Source: Beijerinckiaceae bacterium
GTDB taxonomy: Bacteria; Pseudomonadota; Alphaproteobacteria; Rhizobiales; Beijerinckiaceae
Direction of reading: 5' to 3'
NCBI GenBank assembly: GCA_024304885.1
Contig: JALJOM010000003.1
Location: forward strand, 270,416-334,415
DNA: 64,000 bases
The notes below the pieces were generated by a model. It ran no database searches and was not told where the DNA came from. It worked only from the letters and a program-made list of their open reading frames with translations. Positions 25,114 to 33,139 of the stretch are shown here, one piece after another. Each line of letters opens with the position of its first letter. The first letter of the stretch is position 1. The position numbers and the translations under genes are program-made.

Positions 25114-26367
25114 CTACTCCGCGCGTGCGTGAAGCGACATGTAGCCGACGCGTGCCTTGGCCGCGGAAAAGCCCAGCCACAGGGCAATTCCGACTCCGAC
25201 GAAATGAGCGATGAGCAACATGAAATTGACGATGAGCACGAAGACGTCGAGCGCGCGAATGATATTGTTGGGATCGGTTATGGCGATCCCCGGCGGCTGC
25301 GAGATCGTCTTCACCACCAGCAAGGCGATGCTCATCGCCACCCCGACGAACGAGATCAAGATGCCGAGGCCGCCGATCACGAGCCCTGACCATAGGAACC
25401 AGAAGGCAATGCGCTTCTCGTGATGGAGATAGTCGAGCGGTACGTGCGCGACTTTCCTGCTCGCTCGCACGTAGAAAAATGCAAGCACGATCGCGGGAAT
25501 CAACAACGTAAATCCGGCATAGCCCCAATAGATGGCATCGCCGAAGCCTGGCCTGCTCGGACTGAATGCTTTTCCTGACGACGCAAAAACCAACAAGAGC
25601 GCGATGATCAGGCCGAGCACGAACTGAAGCCAGAAATCGATCCAACCGAAAAGTCGTAAATCCCGAGCGAGCTTGTTGGCGGTCTTGGTCACGACGCGGT
25701 TTTGCGTCTCTTCGAGCGCTGTCTCGTGAACCTCGACGACGATCGGCACTTCGACTGCCGGCGCGCGTAGCTCCGGTATCGCCGCTACCTTTTCCTGCGG
25801 CTCGTCCCGCCCGACCGATTCGTCGCCTCTCGTGGCCGGCGCTGGTTGTTCCGGCGCGATCGCGCGGCGTCCGAGACGAGCCCAGCCGGAGAGTGTGACT
25901 GCGAGGAAAATCAACCCGCCGGCGACGAATGCGCCGGTTCGATGGATGTCGCCGAGATGTTGCGCGGTGATGATTGGTGCCGCGTCCCATCCGGGGAGCT
26001 GGATCCCCCAGTAGGAGAGGGGCCGCCCGCCGGCGGCGGCTTCGAGAAATCCGCTGACGATCACGACAACCAAGGACAAATACAGAAGAAAATTCGCCGC
26101 ATCCGCCACGCGCTTTCGCCGTTGTGACCGTGCATCGAGAGCGTGGACGGGGCCGCGGATCGTCCACAGCAACGCTCGGAGGACGATGAGAACGGCACAG
26201 CTGAGCCCCAGCGAGACGTGCGACGCCACCCAGGAGTCTCGATCGGGTTCCGCGAGGCCCCCATGTCGCATGACCCAGCCCGATGCCAGCAGGACCAGGC
26301 TCCCGAGGATCAAGAGCCAATGGATTACGCTCGACACGAGGCGTATGCCTCCACGATCTGCCGGCAT
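25114..26367 (-). CDS. Cytochrome b561-like domain fused to a DUF3611-like membrane domain
   Basis: 417 residues. Residues 10-170 look like the four-helix cytochrome b561/NapC-type membrane domain with candidate haem His in SSVIHWLLILGSLVLL, ASHVSLGLS and GDIHRTGAFV. A polar linker (about 175-235; Pro/Glu/Arg rich) follows. Residues 240-415 have four helices and a start resembling DUF3611 proteins (LARDLRLFGWIDFWLQFVLG), a family known from cyanobacteria and plastids. The start at 26367 has GAGGAAA upstream; an ATG two codons earlier is an alternative. It probably carries electrons in the inner membrane; partners are not visible. The fusion is unusual. Confidence 0.7.
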   Translation of the reverse strand: MPADRGGIRLVSSVIHWLLILGSLVLLASGWVMRHGGLAEPDRDSWVASHVSLGLSCAVLIVLRALLWTIRGPVHALDARSQRRKRVADAANFLLYLSLVVVIVSGFLEAAAGGRPLSYWGIQLPGWDAAPIITAQHLGDIHRTGAFVAGGLIFLAVTLSGWARLGRRAIAPEQPAPATRGDESVGRDEPQEKVAAIPELRAPAVEVPIVVEVHETALEETQNRVVTKTANKLARDLRLFGWIDFWLQFVLGLIIALLLVFASSGKAFSPSRPGFGDAIYWGYAGFTLLIPAIVLAFFYVRASRKVAHVPLDYLHHEKRIAFWFLWSGLVIGGLGILISFVGVAMSIALLVVKTISQPPGIAITDPNNIIRALDVFVLIVNFMLLIAHFVGVGIALWLGFSAAKARVGYMSLHARAE

Positions 26368-26544
26368 GTACATTTCCTCGGGGTGAGAACAGAACAGGTC
26401 GAAAAAAATCGCGTGCCTACCGAGCCGGCGACGCGGGCGTGCTACAAATAGCGGAACGTCCTCCGGGCGAGATTGATCCAAGCCAATCTCGACAACGGGC
26501 CGCAAAGGAGAACGTCGGCGGATCGGGCTCTGAACGTACTCCTT

Positions 26545-26612
26545 TATGGTCGCTCGATCGCGTTCTCGTGACGCGCGGACGCGCGACGGCCGGCTTTGCC
26601 GAAGATGCTCTA
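26545..26612. repeat. Degenerate RIME-like remnant at the recR 3' end
   Basis: Only the outer end atgctctag is well kept, with a GC-rich degenerate hairpin (gacgcgcggacgcgcg) before it. The recR TAG stop is part of the ctag. Confidence 0.45.
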
Positions 26613-27215
26613 GAAATCCACCCGCGCCCTGATCGCCGCGGCGAGCGTGCCCTCGTCGAGATAATCGAGCTCGCCGCCGAGCGGCACGCCATGGGCGAGT
26701 CGGGTGGTCTTGATCCCGAGATCGGCCAGGAGATCGAGCACATAATGTGCTGTCGTCTGGCCCTCGACGGTGGCATTCACCGCGAGGATCACCTCCTCCA
26801 CCTTCTCGGCTTGCACCCGATCGACGAGGCTCGCGAGATTGAGATCCTTCGGGCCGATGCCGTCGAGCGGCGACAAGGTGCCCCCGAGCACGTGATAGCG
26901 GGCATTCAGCGCCGCCGCGCGTTCGAGCGCCCAGAGGTCGGCGACCGTCTCGACGACGACGAGCTTCTTCGGGTCACGCCGCTCGTCCCGGCACAAGCTG
27001 CAGGGGTCGCAGGTATCGACATTGCCGCAAACCGAGCAGGGCGCGATCTTCTCCCGCGCCGCCTGCATCGCGTCGGCGAGGGGCCCGAGCAGCTCGTCGC
27101 GCTTGCGCAAGAGATGCAAGGCCGCCCGGCGCGCCGAGCGGGGGCCGAGACCCGGGAGCTTCGCCAGCAATTGGATGAGCCGCTCGATCTCCGTCCCGGC
27201 CTTGACGCTCGCCAT
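26610..27215 (-). CDS. recR: Recombination mediator RecR
   Basis: 201 residues, the standard length. The N-terminal helix-hairpin-helix ([20 protein letters not shown]), the zinc finger [16 protein letters not shown] (about 59-74), the Toprim domain ([16 protein letters not shown]) and the C-terminal Walker-like and wedge segments ([21 protein letters not shown]) are all present. With RecF/RecO it loads RecA at gaps. It follows ybaB by 9 bp in the conserved dnaX-ybaB-recR operon. Its TAG stop is formed by the end of a dispersed repeat (TAGAGC). Confidence 0.96.
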   Translation of the reverse strand: MASVKAGTEIERLIQLLAKLPGLGPRSARRAALHLLRKRDELLGPLADAMQAAREKIAPCSVCGNVDTCDPCSLCRDERRDPKKLVVVETVADLWALERAAALNARYHVLGGTLSPLDGIGPKDLNLASLVDRVQAEKVEEVILAVNATVEGQTTAHYVLDLLADLGIKTTRLAHGVPLGGELDYLDEGTLAAAIRARVDF

Positions 27216-27224
27216 CGGAAAGCG

Positions 27225-27551
27225 TCACCCGAAGGGCAGCTTCAAGCCGGGCGGCAGGCCGAGGCCGGAGGCCATGCCGCGCATCTTTTCCTCCATGAGC
27301 CGTTCCGCCTTCTTGCGGGCGTCGTCATGCGCGGTGACGATCAGATCCTCGAGAATCTCGCGCTCCGAGGGCTTCAGGAGCTGGTCGTCGATCGTGATGC
27401 CCTTGAGCTGGCCCTTGGCGCTGAGCGTGACGCGGACCATGCCGCCGCCGGCCTGGCCCTCGACCTCGAGCCGCTCCATCTCGGCCTGCATCTCCTGCAT
27501 CTTTTCTTGCATCGCTTGGGCTTGCTTCATCAAACCCATCATGTCGCGCAT
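27225..27551 (-). CDS. ybaB: YbaB/EbfC nucleoid-associated protein
   Basis: 108 residues. The N-terminal coiled helix MGLMKQAQAMQEKMQEMQAE, the strand pair MVRVTLSAKGQLKGITIDD and the C-terminal helix HDDARKKAERLMEEKM are the YbaB fold. The protein forms tweezer-like dimers that bind DNA and is linked to RecR in repair. It lies between dnaX (54 bp upstream) and recR (9 bp downstream). The C-terminal tail GLGLPPGLKLPFG is typical of alphaproteobacteria. Confidence 0.95.
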   Translation of the reverse strand: MRDMMGLMKQAQAMQEKMQEMQAEMERLEVEGQAGGGMVRVTLSAKGQLKGITIDDQLLKPSEREILEDLIVTAHDDARKKAERLMEEKMRGMASGLGLPPGLKLPFG

Positions 27552-27605
27552 CTTTGTTCCCTTTCTCGGGCTCGGCCTCGCCGCAGCGGTCCTACGAAAC
27601 GTCTA

Positions 27606-29471
27606 TCAGGGATCGAGATCGACCGGGACCTCTTCGAAAACCTCCCGCTCGCCGTCGTGAGGCTCCGCGGCCGCGCCGCCCGCCGGTGCCGGCTCGGGGG
27701 GCGTCGACGGGCGCACGGCGACGATCTCCGCGCCCGGAAACGTGGCGAGAACGCTCCTGACCAGCGGATCGGCGTGCAAGTCCTCGGCCGCTGCTCGCGC
27801 GGCGGCATCCTCGCGCTCCTTCAGCGTGGGTGCGCCCGGCTCGTTGGAAACGACGACCATCCAGCGCTCGCCGGTCCATTCCGTGAGCCGTCGCGTGAGG
27901 TCCTGCACGACCGTACGGGCGCAGCCGGGCTCGAGCCCGAGCTCGATCCGTAAAGGCTCGAAACGCACGAGCCTCACATCGCGTTCGAGCGCCCGCTTCA
28001 GGAGAGGATCGCGCTTCTGGCCGGCCAGGGCGACGATATCCTCGAAACAGGAGAGCCGAGGCAGCGGCGCGCTCGGAGCGGTCGTGGGGAGGGGCCTCGC
28101 TGCTACCGCCGCCGTTGCAGGGGACGCGGCGCCAAGCGCGGCGCCAAGCGGTTCGCGTCCTTGCGCTGGAGGTCGCGGCGCCGAGGAGGCGCCGCCGAGC
28201 GGCTCTGCAAGGCGGCTCTCCAGCTTGCGCAGCGCCTCGTCGGGAGTCGGCAGGTCTGCGGCATAGGCGAGACGCACGAGCACCATATGGGCGGCGGCGA
28301 GCGGACGCGGCGAATCCTTCACGTCCTCGAGGCCTTTCAGGAGCAATTGCCAGGTGCGGGTCAGGACCGGTATCGACAGGGCCTCGGCGAGCTCGCCGCC
28401 GCGACGGGCTTCGTCGGGCGTGATCGAGCCGTCCTGCACGGCGGCGGGCACGAGCTTCAGGCGCGTGACGAGATGGACGAAGTCGGCGAGCTCGACGAGC
28501 ACCTGGGCCGGATCCGCGCCGCACTCGTAGAGCGCGTCGATCCCGGTCAAGGCCTCGCTGATCTTGCCGTGCATGACGAGCTCGAAGAGATCGATGATCC
28601 GGCCGTGATCGGCGGTGCCGAGCATGCTTTGCACCGACTCGGCCGTGACCTCGACCGGCCGGGCGCCTCCGCCATGCGCGATCGCCTGGTCGAGCAGCGA
28701 GAGCGCGTCCCGGACCGAGCCCTCGGCGGCCCGCGCGATCAGGAGGAGCGCCTCGGGCTCGATTCCGACTGCTTCCATCGTGCAAATCTTCGCGAGATGG
28801 TCGATCAGCACCTTGGTCTCGATCCGGCGCAGGTCGAACCTCTGGCACCGCGAGCGCACCGTCACCGGAACCTTCTCGATCTCGGTCGTCGCGAAGACGA
28901 AACGCACGTGCTCGGGAGGCTCTTCCAGCGTCTTCAAGAGGCCGTTGAAGGCCTGCTTCGAGAGCATGTGCACCTCGTCGATGATATAGACCTTGGTGCG
29001 TGCCGACATCGGCCGGTATTGCGCATTGGCGATGATCTCGCGAACGTCGTCGATGCCGGTATGGGACGCGGCATCCATCTCGATGACATCGACGTGGCGG
29101 GACTCGATGATCGCCCGGCAATGGACCCCGAGCTCCGGCATATGGATGGTCGGCCGGGTGATCGCGGGCTCGGAGCCGCGTGCGGGAAGCTCGTAGTTGA
29201 AGGCGCGGGCGAGGATGCGTGCGGTCGTCGTCTTGCCGACCCCGCGCACGCCGGTCAGGATATAGGCTTGATGGATGCGGCCGAGGTCGAACGCATTCGA
29301 GAGCGTCCTGACCATGGCCTCCTGGCCGATCAGGTCCTCGAATCGCGCCGGCCGATACTTGCGGGCGAGCACGAGATAGGGAGAGGCGGGGGCTTTCTCG
29401 GCAGGCGCGGTGATCGGCAGGGCGAGCTCGGCTTCGCCACTCTCGGTCCGGTCCGTGCGGTCGTCTTGCAT
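27606..29471 (-). CDS. dnaX: DNA polymerase III subunit gamma/tau
   Basis: 621 residues. The AAA+ module has ARKYRPARFEDLIGQEAMVR, Walker A GVRGVGKTTTARIL (about 60-73), Walker B VYIIDEVHMLS and sensor SRCQRFDLRRIE. The clamp-loader domain III follows (to about 380), then a Pro/Ala-rich linker and a tau-like C-terminal domain. The zinc module is reduced: only one Cys (GVHCRAII) stands where four are usual, a feature I recall from Hyphomicrobiales relatives. It loads the sliding clamp at the replication fork. ATG 29471 is chosen by family N-terminus. No clear slippery frameshift site was found. Confidence 0.95.
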   Translation of the reverse strand: MQDDRTDRTESGEAELALPITAPAEKAPASPYLVLARKYRPARFEDLIGQEAMVRTLSNAFDLGRIHQAYILTGVRGVGKTTTARILARAFNYELPARGSEPAITRPTIHMPELGVHCRAIIESRHVDVIEMDAASHTGIDDVREIIANAQYRPMSARTKVYIIDEVHMLSKQAFNGLLKTLEEPPEHVRFVFATTEIEKVPVTVRSRCQRFDLRRIETKVLIDHLAKICTMEAVGIEPEALLLIARAAEGSVRDALSLLDQAIAHGGGARPVEVTAESVQSMLGTADHGRIIDLFELVMHGKISEALTGIDALYECGADPAQVLVELADFVHLVTRLKLVPAAVQDGSITPDEARRGGELAEALSIPVLTRTWQLLLKGLEDVKDSPRPLAAAHMVLVRLAYAADLPTPDEALRKLESRLAEPLGGASSAPRPPAQGREPLGAALGAASPATAAVAARPLPTTAPSAPLPRLSCFEDIVALAGQKRDPLLKRALERDVRLVRFEPLRIELGLEPGCARTVVQDLTRRLTEWTGERWMVVVSNEPGAPTLKEREDAAARAAAEDLHADPLVRSVLATFPGAEIVAVRPSTPPEPAPAGGAAAEPHDGEREVFEEVPVDLDP

Positions 29472-29512
29472 CGAGAGGGCCTGCCGGCGGAGGCGCTCCG
29501 GGCGCGAGCTAG

Positions 29513-29632
29513 AGCGCCTTCCCCACCGAAAGCGTCTCGGGATTTTTCCGGTGCCGCATTGTCGCATCGATGTCGATCAATCGAAACATCGAGATCGATA
29601 TGCGAACCGGTACCCGGTCCGCTGGAAAATGC
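29513..29632. repeat. RIME-like intergenic repeat, copy 5 (variant form)
   Basis: Begins tagagcgccttcc, contains cgcatcgatgtcgat, tcgaaacatcgagatcgat and accggtacccggt, ending tggaaaatgcgcc. It is inserted between the SRP RNA and dnaX. The variant hairpin matches the copy at 48003 almost base for base. Confidence 0.78.
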
Positions 29633-29636
29633 GCCG

Positions 29637-29741
29637 GGGGTGGGAGGCTGGACAGAGACCCGCCCGGTCTCGTTAGGGCTGCTTCCTTCCGGACCTGACC
29701 CGGTTGGCGAGTGGTGCGTCCACCGCCAACCTCCCGGCCCC
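29637..29741 (-). ncRNA. ffs: Bacterial SRP RNA (4.5S)
   Basis: On the minus strand the apical loop carries the invariant GGTCAGGTCCGGAAGGAAGC, and the ends (GGGGCCGGGAGGTTGG with CCAGCCTCCCACCCCC) pair into the long stem of a ~100-nt small SRP RNA. It binds Ffh for co-translational membrane targeting. A promoter-like TTGCGA-N17-CAAATA stands immediately upstream (minus strand, 29775-29742). It is followed by dnaX on the same strand, a conserved alphaproteobacterial order. Confidence 0.95.
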
Positions 29742-29871
29742 TATTTGGAACATGCGGGGGGATTTCGCAAGCGGGGCGAGTTTTTCGCGGCAGCCGGTGC
29801 CGTTGAAAAAGTCGCGGTCGCGCCAATCTACAAAATGCGGCGGCCGCTCGATTCGAAGAAGGGCGTGAACC

Positions 29872-30141
29872 ATGAGCGATCCATCGACAGCGGAAAACCT
29901 GGCGCATGCAGGGGCGACAGATCCTATGATCAAAGCTGCGATCGCCGCCGAACGGCAGCGCTGCATCGACCGCGTGCTGACCTATGCCGCGCTCAGGGAT
30001 CAGGCTGCCGTCAATCTGGACAAGGCTGCGGCCGGTTCCGGCCCCGAGAAGCCGAGCGAGGGCGCGGCCGAGCGCGTGCGGGCGCAAGCAGACGTGGCGC
30101 GTGACATAGCGCGCTTCTTGGGCGAGGAGGCAAACGCCTGA
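29872..30141 (+). CDS. Small hypothetical protein between two SRP RNA copies
   Basis: 89 residues, strongly helical, Ala/Glu/Arg rich (IKAAIAAERQRCIDRVLTYA, NLDKAAAGSG, RVRAQADVARDIARFLGEE). It has no membrane helix, signal peptide or known motif. AAGGGCG precedes the ATG. It is encoded on the strand opposite to both the SRP RNA gene and its partial copy, and ends 15 bp from the 3' side of that copy. I do not recognise the family. Its position suggests it lay within or was trapped by the duplication. Confidence 0.5.
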   Translation: MSDPSTAENLAHAGATDPMIKAAIAAERQRCIDRVLTYAALRDQAAVNLDKAAAGSGPEKPSEGAAERVRAQADVARDIARFLGEEANA

Positions 30142-30156
30142 ACCGGCCGGCCGAGA

Positions 30157-30231
30157 AGGGTGTTCGGGCTGCTTCCTTCCGGACCTGACACGGTCGGCGA
30201 GTGGTGCGTCCAGCGCCAGCCTCCTTGCCCC
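30157..30231 (-). ncRNA. Second, partial SRP RNA copy
   Basis: On the minus strand the 5' half (GGGGCAAGGAGGCTGGCG, then GACGCACCACTCGCC) and the whole apical loop (GTCAGGTCCGGAAGGAAGC) match the gene at 29637-29741, but the sequence diverges after AGCAGCCC, so the 3' strand of the long stem is lost. A promoter-like TTGGGA-N17-CAAATA is kept upstream with identical spacing. It could be a decayed duplicate or a short SRP-loop RNA. Confidence 0.7.
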
Positions 30232-30314
30232 TATTTGGACTTTCGGCGTGCCTGTCCCAACCTTATTGATAAGAGCGCGACGCGGCGCATGGCGGCGACT
30301 GGAAGAGCGCGATC

Positions 30315-31046
30315 GTGCCGGAGAGGCTCGTGCACAGCAAAGCTCTCGTCTTGTTCTCCGGCGGGCAGGATTCGACGACCTGCCTCGCCTTTGCGCTCGA
30401 GCGTTACCCTCACGTCGAGACGATCGGCTTCGACTATCGGCAGAGGCATCGCGTCGAGCTGGAGCGGCGGGAGAGCATAAGGGCGGCGCTCCACCGCGAC
30501 TTCCCGAGATGGCACGGCCGCCTCGGCGAGGATCATCTCGTCCGGATCGATGCGCTCGCGGATGTCTCTACGACGGCGCTGACGCGCGACATCGAGATCG
30601 TGATGGACGAGAAAGGCCTGCCCAATACCTTCGTGCCGGGGCGCAACCTTCTGTTCCTGACCTTCGCCGGCGCCGTCGCCTATCGCCGCGGCCTGAAGGT
30701 GATCGTCGGCGGCATGTGCGAGACGGATTTCTCCGGCTATCCGGATTGCCGCGACGACACGATCAAGGCAATGCAGCTCGCGCTCAACCTCGGGATGGAC
30801 GCCCGATTCGTCGTCGAGACGCCGTTGATGTGGCTCGACAAGGCCGCGACCTGGCGGCTCGCGGAAGAGCTCGGCGGGAGCGCGCTCGTCGATCTCGTCG
30901 TCGAGGAGACCCACACCTGCTATCTCGGCGAGCGCGGCGCGCGCCACGACTGGGGCTATGGCTGCGGAACCTGCCCGGCGTGCAAGCTCAGGGCCGAGGG
31001 CTGGCGGAAATATTCGATCGACAAACGCTCCCTGCAGTCGAAATAG
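30315..31046 (+). CDS. queC: 7-cyano-7-deazaguanine synthase QueC
   Basis: 243 residues. The PP-loop ATPase motif [13 protein letters not shown] (11-23) and the zinc site CxxxxxxxxxxxxxxCGTCPAC near residues 206-227 are intact, with the middle motifs [12 protein letters not shown] and [15 protein letters not shown]. QueC turns 7-carboxy-7-deazaguanine into preQ0 in the queuosine pathway. queD and queE are not adjacent. Its TAG stop begins a dispersed repeat remnant (TAGAGCACG). The start at 30315 follows family length; it is monocistronic. Confidence 0.95.
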   Translation: MPERLVHSKALVLFSGGQDSTTCLAFALERYPHVETIGFDYRQRHRVELERRESIRAALHRDFPRWHGRLGEDHLVRIDALADVSTTALTRDIEIVMDEKGLPNTFVPGRNLLFLTFAGAVAYRRGLKVIVGGMCETDFSGYPDCRDDTIKAMQLALNLGMDARFVVETPLMWLDKAATWRLAEELGGSALVDLVVEETHTCYLGERGARHDWGYGCGTCPACKLRAEGWRKYSIDKRSLQSK

Positions 31047-31131
31047 AGCACGCTTGCGGCTTCAGAGCAGCTTCCAGCGAGGTGGACTCCGCTTCGCGCG
31101 TCCATTTCGGCCGGCACGCGAGGTCGGCATA
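31044..31131. repeat. Degenerate RIME-like copy after queC
   Basis: Starts tagagcacgct; a second start-like block (cagagcagcttccagcgaggtggactccgc) follows at 31064. It is a worn copy lying tail to head with the intact copy at 31138. Confidence 0.5.
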
Positions 31132-31137
31132 CGAGAC

Positions 31138-31242
31138 TAGAGCGGTTTCCGATCCAGCTGAATCGGAAACCAGCTCTACATTCTTGTTTTATCGCGATTT
31201 CACGACGCGAAGTGGTATCCACTTCGCTGGAAATTGCTCTAG
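31138..31242. repeat. RIME-like intergenic repeat, copy 6 (well preserved)
   Basis: 105 bp. Hairpin 1: tagagcggtttccgatc with gaatcggaaaccagctcta; central attcttgttttatcgcg; hairpin 2: gcgaagtggtatccacttcgc; end tggaaattgctctag. This copy shows the family layout best. Confidence 0.88.
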
Positions 31243-31264
31243 CCGCAGACGTGTGGAATAAAAT

Positions 31265-32737
31265 TCAGCCCGATCCAACGAGTGCGGGTGCATCCGCTGC
31301 AGCGTCGCGGGTGACCGCCCCGCCGAACGCAGTTCCGATCAGGATGATGCAAGGGCCGGTCGGCGCCTCGGCTTCGACCTTGCCTGCGACCGTCGCGATG
31401 GTGCCGGAAATCGTCCGCTCGTCGGGCCAGGTCGCGCGCTCGACGACGACGACCGGGGTCGCAGGATCGATCCCCTCCGCGAGAAGCCGCTCGGCGAGCG
31501 CGGCGCAGGTGCGCGCGCCCATGTAGACGACGCTCGAGGCTCGCGCGTCGCAGAGCGAGCGCCAGTCGAGATCGTCGGGCAATCGCCCGTCGTGGGCATG
31601 AGCCGTGACGAATTGCACGCGCCTCGCCTTGTCGCGCTCGGTCAGCGAGAGGCGTAGCGAGGCCGCAGCACCGAGCGCCGCGGTCACGCCCGGCACCACC
31701 TCGTAAAAGAGCCCCGCGGCTTCGAGGCCGGCGATCTCCTCGTTGGCGCGACCGAAGATCATCGGATCGCCGCCCTTGAGGCGCACCACGCGCTTGCCCT
31801 CCTGCGCCCGCTCGATCATGAGCGAGACGATATGGCCCTGCCGGCAGGACGGCCGGTAGCCGCGCTTGCCGACCGAGATTTTCTCGGCTTCGCGGCGGGC
31901 CATCTCGACGATCGCCGGCGAGACGAGATCGTCGTAGAGGACGACATCGGCCGATTGCAGGACCCTCAGCGCCTTCAGCGTCAGAAGCTCCGGGTCGCCC
32001 GGACCCGCCCCGACGAGCGCGACCGAGCCTTTGGCATCCTCGGGCGCGGCTGCGGCCCGCGCCAGCAAGTGGTCGAGATCGCCCTCGTCCGGGCGCAGGT
32101 GGCGCGCATCGAGCGCCCGGGAAACGAAACGCTCCCAGAACGCACGGCGCGCCTTGGCGGGGAGCCGAAGCTCGGCGAGCTTCCGCCGCCACGTCCGCGC
32201 GGCCTCTGCCCAGAGCGCGAGCTCGCGCGGCAGCAGGGCTTCGAGACGCCCGCGCAGGGCCTGCGCCAGCATCGGGGCCGTGCCCTCGGTCGAGACGCCG
32301 ACAACGAGCGGGGAACGATCGACGATCGCCCCGAAGTTGAAATCGGAACTTTCCGGACGATCGATCACGTTCACAGGAACGCCCGCAGCCGCAGCGACAT
32401 TCTTGAAGGCCGCGGCCTCGTCGCCGCTTTCGACATCGGCGACCGCGAGGACGGCGCCGGCGAGATCTTCCGCCGTCCAAGCGCGCTCGACGAGCCGCAT
32501 CGTCGGGCAACGGAGCGCGAGGTCGCGCAGGCGCGGATCTGGCTTCGGACTGAAGATCTCGAGCCTAGCTCCGGCCGCATGAAGGAGCTCGGCCTTCCAC
32601 AGCGCGGCCGGCGAGCCGCCGCACAGGACGACCCGTTTCCCGGTCAGGGCGAAGAACAAAGGCAGGGTGGCGAGCCAGCGCATCGGCGGACGGCCGAGCT
32701 CGAGGAGGTCGGTGAGCGGCGAAGCAATCTCGTTCAT
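31265..32737 (-). CDS. cysG: Siroheme synthase CysG (multifunctional)
   Basis: 490 residues. The N-terminal part (1-220) is the precorrin-2 dehydrogenase/ferrochelatase with a Rossmann GG motif (RVVLCGGSPAALWKAELLHA). The C-terminal part (240-480) is uroporphyrinogen-III C-methyltransferase: VALVGAGPGDPELLTLKAL, LYDDLVSP, VRLKGGDPMIFGRANEE and VPGVTAALGAAASL. It makes siroheme for sulfite and nitrite reductases. No cys or nir genes adjoin. The start at 32737 is family-based; the open frame extends 170 codons further. The product might serve sulfur assimilation. Confidence 0.94.
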   Translation of the reverse strand: MNEIASPLTDLLELGRPPMRWLATLPLFFALTGKRVVLCGGSPAALWKAELLHAAGARLEIFSPKPDPRLRDLALRCPTMRLVERAWTAEDLAGAVLAVADVESGDEAAAFKNVAAAAGVPVNVIDRPESSDFNFGAIVDRSPLVVGVSTEGTAPMLAQALRGRLEALLPRELALWAEAARTWRRKLAELRLPAKARRAFWERFVSRALDARHLRPDEGDLDHLLARAAAAPEDAKGSVALVGAGPGDPELLTLKALRVLQSADVVLYDDLVSPAIVEMARREAEKISVGKRGYRPSCRQGHIVSLMIERAQEGKRVVRLKGGDPMIFGRANEEIAGLEAAGLFYEVVPGVTAALGAAASLRLSLTERDKARRVQFVTAHAHDGRLPDDLDWRSLCDARASSVVYMGARTCAALAERLLAEGIDPATPVVVVERATWPDERTISGTIATVAGKVEAEAPTGPCIILIGTAFGGAVTRDAAADAPALVGSG

Positions 32738-32881
32738 GGAGCTTGCGATATTAGCGCGGCCGCGGGATGAAAACCAATGGCAATGCGCGGCCGAGCGGCA
32801 GTAGTGTCGCCATGCGTCGGCTCGGCGCGACCTCGACACTTCGAGACGACCGGGAAAGATCGGCGTGGCGCGGAGATATTC

Positions 32882-33106
32882 ATGGCAGAGAGCATCGACA
32901 ACCTCGTTCTCGAGCATTTGTGCCATATTCGCGGGTCCATGGACCGGTCGGAGCAACGCCTCGACGACCTGACGCTTCGGGTCGGGCGGATCGAGACGAA
33001 CATCGCGCGAATCCATGTCGCCTCGGCCGAGCATTCGGGGTGCTTCGATCGGCTCGAGGCGCGCGTCGCACGGATCGAGAAGCGCCTCGACCTCGCCGAT
33101 GCATAA
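32882..33106 (+). CDS. Small coiled-coil protein
   Basis: 74 residues from the ATG at 32882, with GGAG six bases upstream. The entire protein is a heptad-rich coiled coil (SIDNLVLEHLCHIRGSMDRS, LDDLTLRVGRIETNIARIH, RLEARVARIEKRLDLADA). Short proteins starting NLVLEHLRxIR are common in alphaproteobacteria, often near mobile or toxin-like genes, with unknown function. The frame also opens at 32777 without a ribosome site. It diverges from cysG and precedes a binding-protein gene by 33 bp. Confidence 0.65.
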   Translation: MAESIDNLVLEHLCHIRGSMDRSEQRLDDLTLRVGRIETNIARIHVASAEHSGCFDRLEARVARIEKRLDLADA

Positions 33107-33139
33107 GCGGTCGCGTCCCTGCCGAGTACCTTGAGCGCC

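Noticed and set aside
27606..29471. Loss of zinc-module cysteines in DnaX as a sign of a defective gene
   Set aside because: All ATPase motifs are intact, and reduced zinc modules at this place are, as far as I recall, usual in related alphaproteobacteria.
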